Assembly (NCBI GenBank): GCA_034435395.1
Contig: DAOTXK010000388.1
Span: forward strand, 1-20,607
Direction: 5' to 3'
DNA: 20,607 nt
Source of the DNA: DAOTXK01 sp034435395
GTDB taxonomy: Bacteria; Chloroflexota; Anaerolineae; Aggregatilineales; Ch27
In this document: one piece after another, positions 18,810 to 20,607 of the stretch
Layout of the letters: every line of letters starts with the position of its first letter
Numbering within the stretch: position 1 is the first letter of the stretch
The notes under the pieces: generated by a model
The model's input: only the letters and a program-made list of their open reading frames with translations
What the model was told of the DNA's origin: nothing
Databases searched by the model: none
Translations under genes and position numbers: made by a program

Positions 18810-20607
18810 TTAGTCTTCTTCCGCCAGACGCTTGAGTTCGTAGAGTTTGGTCAGGGCGTCCAGCGGGGTGAGCTCGTCGATCTTCAGGGCGCGGAGTTCC
18901 TGGAGGGCGGGGGGCGGCTCCATCGAGAACAGGGCGAGTTGCCGGGGGCCGCTCTCCTCTTTATGCCGCAGGGAGAAGTCGCTGCCCGCTTCCTCCAGCT
19001 CTTCCAGAATCTCGTTGGCGCGGTTGATGACGGCTCTGGGAATCCCGGCCAGCTGGGCCACGTGGATGCCGTAGGAGCGGTTAGCGCCGCCGGGCAGCAC
19101 CTTGTGCAGGAAGACCACATTGTCGCCTTCCTCGGCCACGGCCACGTTGTAATTGCGCACGCGGGGCAGGATGTTCGCCAGTTCGGTCAGTTCGTGGTAG
19201 TGGGTGGCGAACAGCGTCTTGCAGCCCAGGCGCGGGTTGTTGTGCAGATACTCGACCACGGCGCGGGCGATGGACATGCCGTCGTAGGTGCTGGTGCCGC
19301 GCCCCACTTCGTCCAGGATCACCAGGCTGCGCGGCGTGCCGCCGGACAGAATGCGGGCCGTCTCAACCATCTCCACCATGAAGGTACTTTGCCCGGCATG
19401 GATCTCATCCTGCGCGCCAATGCGGGTGAAGATGCGGTCCACCAGGCCGATGACGGCCTCGTCCGCCGGGACGAAACTGCCGATCTGGGCCAGCAACGTG
19501 ATCAGCGCCACCTGGCGAATGTAGGTGCTCTTGCCGGACATGTTCGGCCCGGTGATGATCAGCAGGCGCTGCGTCTCGTCAAACTGCACATCGTTCGGGA
19601 CATACCGTTCTTCTTTGAGCAGCTTCTCGACCACCGGGTGCCGCCCGGCGCGGATGGACAACACGTCTTCTTCCGTCAGCGTGGGGCGGACGTATCGCTC
19701 GCGGACGGCGACTTCAGCCAGGGAGGCCAGCACGTCCAAGTGGGCGATGGCGCGAGCCGTGCGCAACAGGTGTTCCGCACTGGCGGCGACCGTCCGGACG
19801 ACCTCCTGGAAGAGGCGCGCTTCGATGGCATGGATGCGGTCTTCGGCGTTCAGGATCAGCGCTTCGTACTCTTTCAGTTCTGGCGTGATGTACCGCTCGG
19901 CGTTAACCAGCGTTTGTTTGCGGATGTACTCCGCCGGGACGCGGCTGGTATTGGCCTTGCTGACCTCGATGTAGTAGCCGAAGACTTTGTTATAGCCGAC
20001 CTTGAGGCTTTTGATGCCCAGCCGGTCGCGCTCGGTTGCTTCCAGGCCGGCGACCCACTCTTTGGCGTCCCGGCTGGTGGTGTAGATGCCATCCAGTTCG
20101 GGGGAGTAACCCTCTCGGATGACGCCGATAGTGTTCAGGGTAGCGGGCGGATCGTCGGCGATGGCCCGCGAAATGAGATCGACGACATCCTCACTGGGAT
20201 GCAGCGTGTCGTGCAGGCTCTTCAGCGCGGGGGAGGACACGATCAGGGCTTGCAGCGCGGGCACGATCTCCAGGCTGTTGCGGAGGGCGATCAGGTCACG
20301 CGGTCCGGCGATCCCGGTGATGACGCGGTTGGCCAGGCGTTCCAGGTCGGCCACGTGGCGGAGCACGCCCATCACTTCGGCGCGGACCGTGGCATTCTCC
20401 ACTAACGCTTCGACGGCGTCCAGGCGGGCCTGCAGGCGGTTGATGTCCAGCAGTGGCTGGTTGATCCAGCGGCGCAGCAGGCGACCGCCCATCGGCGTGA
20501 CGGTACGGTCGAGGACGCCCAGCAGGCTGCCCTGCGTCTGGCCGGTGCGGATGGTCTCCGTCAGTTCCAGGTTGCGCCGGGTGGCCCGATCCAGCAGCAT
20601 GAAGGAC
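18810..20607 (-). CDS. mutS: DNA mismatch repair protein MutS, 5' end outside window
   Basis: MutS recognises mismatches and, with ATP, recruits the repair machinery. The visible ~598 residues begin at ...LLDRATRRNLELTET, the start of the core (lever) domain, and continue through the clamp to the ATPase. The mismatch-binding and connector domains (about 260 residues in E. coli MutS) lie past the right edge. The frame is open to the edge, so the ATG at 20600 is internal. The ATPase has GPNMSGKST (Walker A, about 19526-19555), DEVGRGTSTYDG (Walker B and signature, about 19280-19315) and ATHYHEL. The C-terminus ends normally with LDALTKLYELKRLAEED and no beta-clamp-binding extension. The stop is followed by an 8-A run on the minus strand. 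Uma2 is 83 bp downstream. A long antisense open frame here is only a shadow. Confidence 0.97.
   Translation of the reverse strand, partial: SFMLLDRATRRNLELTETIRTGQTQGSLLGVLDRTVTPMGGRLLRRWINQPLLDINRLQARLDAVEALVENATVRAEVMGVLRHVADLERLANRVITGIAGPRDLIALRNSLEIVPALQALIVSSPALKSLHDTLHPSEDVVDLISRAIADDPPATLNTIGVIREGYSPELDGIYTTSRDAKEWVAGLEATERDRLGIKSLKVGYNKVFGYYIEVSKANTSRVPAEYIRKQTLVNAERYITPELKEYEALILNAEDRIHAIEARLFQEVVRTVAASAEHLLRTARAIAHLDVLASLAEVAVRERYVRPTLTEEDVLSIRAGRHPVVEKLLKEERYVPNDVQFDETQRLLIITGPNMSGKSTYIRQVALITLLAQIGSFVPADEAVIGLVDRIFTRIGAQDEIHAGQSTFMVEMVETARILSGGTPRSLVILDEVGRGTSTYDGMSIARAVVEYLHNNPRLGCKTLFATHYHELTELANILPRVRNYNVAVAEEGDNVVFLHKVLPGGANRSYGIHVAQLAGIPRAVINRANEILEELEEAGSDFSLRHKEESGPRQLALFSMEPPPALQELRALKIDELTPLDALTKLYELKRLAEED

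Noticed and set aside
18773..18811. Possible terminator near the mutS stop (GGGG/CCCC hairpin and 8-T run)
   Set aside because: The stem is only 4-5 bp with a very short loop. The T-run sits 8 nt away on the plus strand and within the mutS end, so neither strand forms a convincing terminator.
18651..20405. A 584-codon open frame on the plus strand opposite mutS
   Set aside because: The opposite strand encodes a full set of MutS ATPase motifs. The antisense product is Gln/Asp/Gly-rich with no recognisable domain, as expected of a shadow frame in GC-rich DNA.
1..20607. tRNA, rRNA, CRISPR array, insertion sequence or phage genes
   Set aside because: No tRNA-like T-loop consensus or cloverleaf, regular spaced repeats, transposase motifs or phage structural motifs were seen in the gaps or frames by eye. 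A covariance-model scan would be decisive for small RNAs.

Overview
The window is a GC-rich, gene-dense bacterial chromosome segment. Housekeeping genes are complete or cut only by the window edges, and no mobile element, CRISPR array or RNA gene was found. The gene content suggests a member of the Chloroflexota (Anaerolineae-like). Pointers are a Thermus-type malate dehydrogenase, a large DUF2723 membrane glycosyltransferase with beta-rich C-terminal modules, a Uma2-family protein, and a TtuB/TtuA tRNA-thiolation pair like that of thermophiles. This assignment is inference from family resemblance; no 16S rRNA or other marker settles it.

Layout. (1) 2-1375, plus: the C-terminal end of truB (tRNA pseudouridine-55 synthase), then ribF (riboflavin kinase/FAD synthetase). 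(2) 1400-4925, minus: an operon in the order ttuB-like sulfur carrier, ttuA-like tRNA 2-thiolase, era GTPase and a single-pass membrane coiled-coil protein. A near-consensus sigma-70-type promoter precedes ttuB, and ttuA and era overlap by 4 bp. (3) 5124-8096, plus: a 990-residue DUF2723 protein. (4) 8112-9171, minus: an unrecognised 171-residue protein and an ImmA/IrrE-like protein whose zinc-binding histidines are lost. (5) 9404-13582, plus: a histidine phosphatase behind a TTGACA promoter, malate dehydrogenase ending in an intrinsic terminator, then a PPP-like metallophosphoesterase overlapping a LarA-type nickel-pincer racemase gene by 4 bp. (6) 13600-14535, minus: fmt, divergent from recJ (14728-16446, plus), which is followed by a DUF1385 membrane protein ending at a strong terminator. 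(7) 17779-20607, minus: mutS, whose 5' part runs off the right edge, then a Uma2-family protein and an FmdB-type zinc ribbon protein 3 bp apart.

Functionally the left third is dominated by translation and tRNA maturation. TruB modifies U55, TtuA/TtuB would thiolate the neighbouring residue 54 of the T-loop, and Era matures the 30S subunit. The middle holds central-carbon and orphan phosphatase/racemase genes. The right third has replication/repair (recJ, mutS) and translation initiation (fmt).

The items that most repay a second look are the TtuB/TtuA pair close to truB and era, the pseudo-ImmA plus orphan pair, the phosphatase/LarA pair downstream of malate dehydrogenase, and the N-terminally extended DUF2723 protein. 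No gap exceeds 300 bases without a gene; the largest (9172-9403) holds a promoter and a leader.
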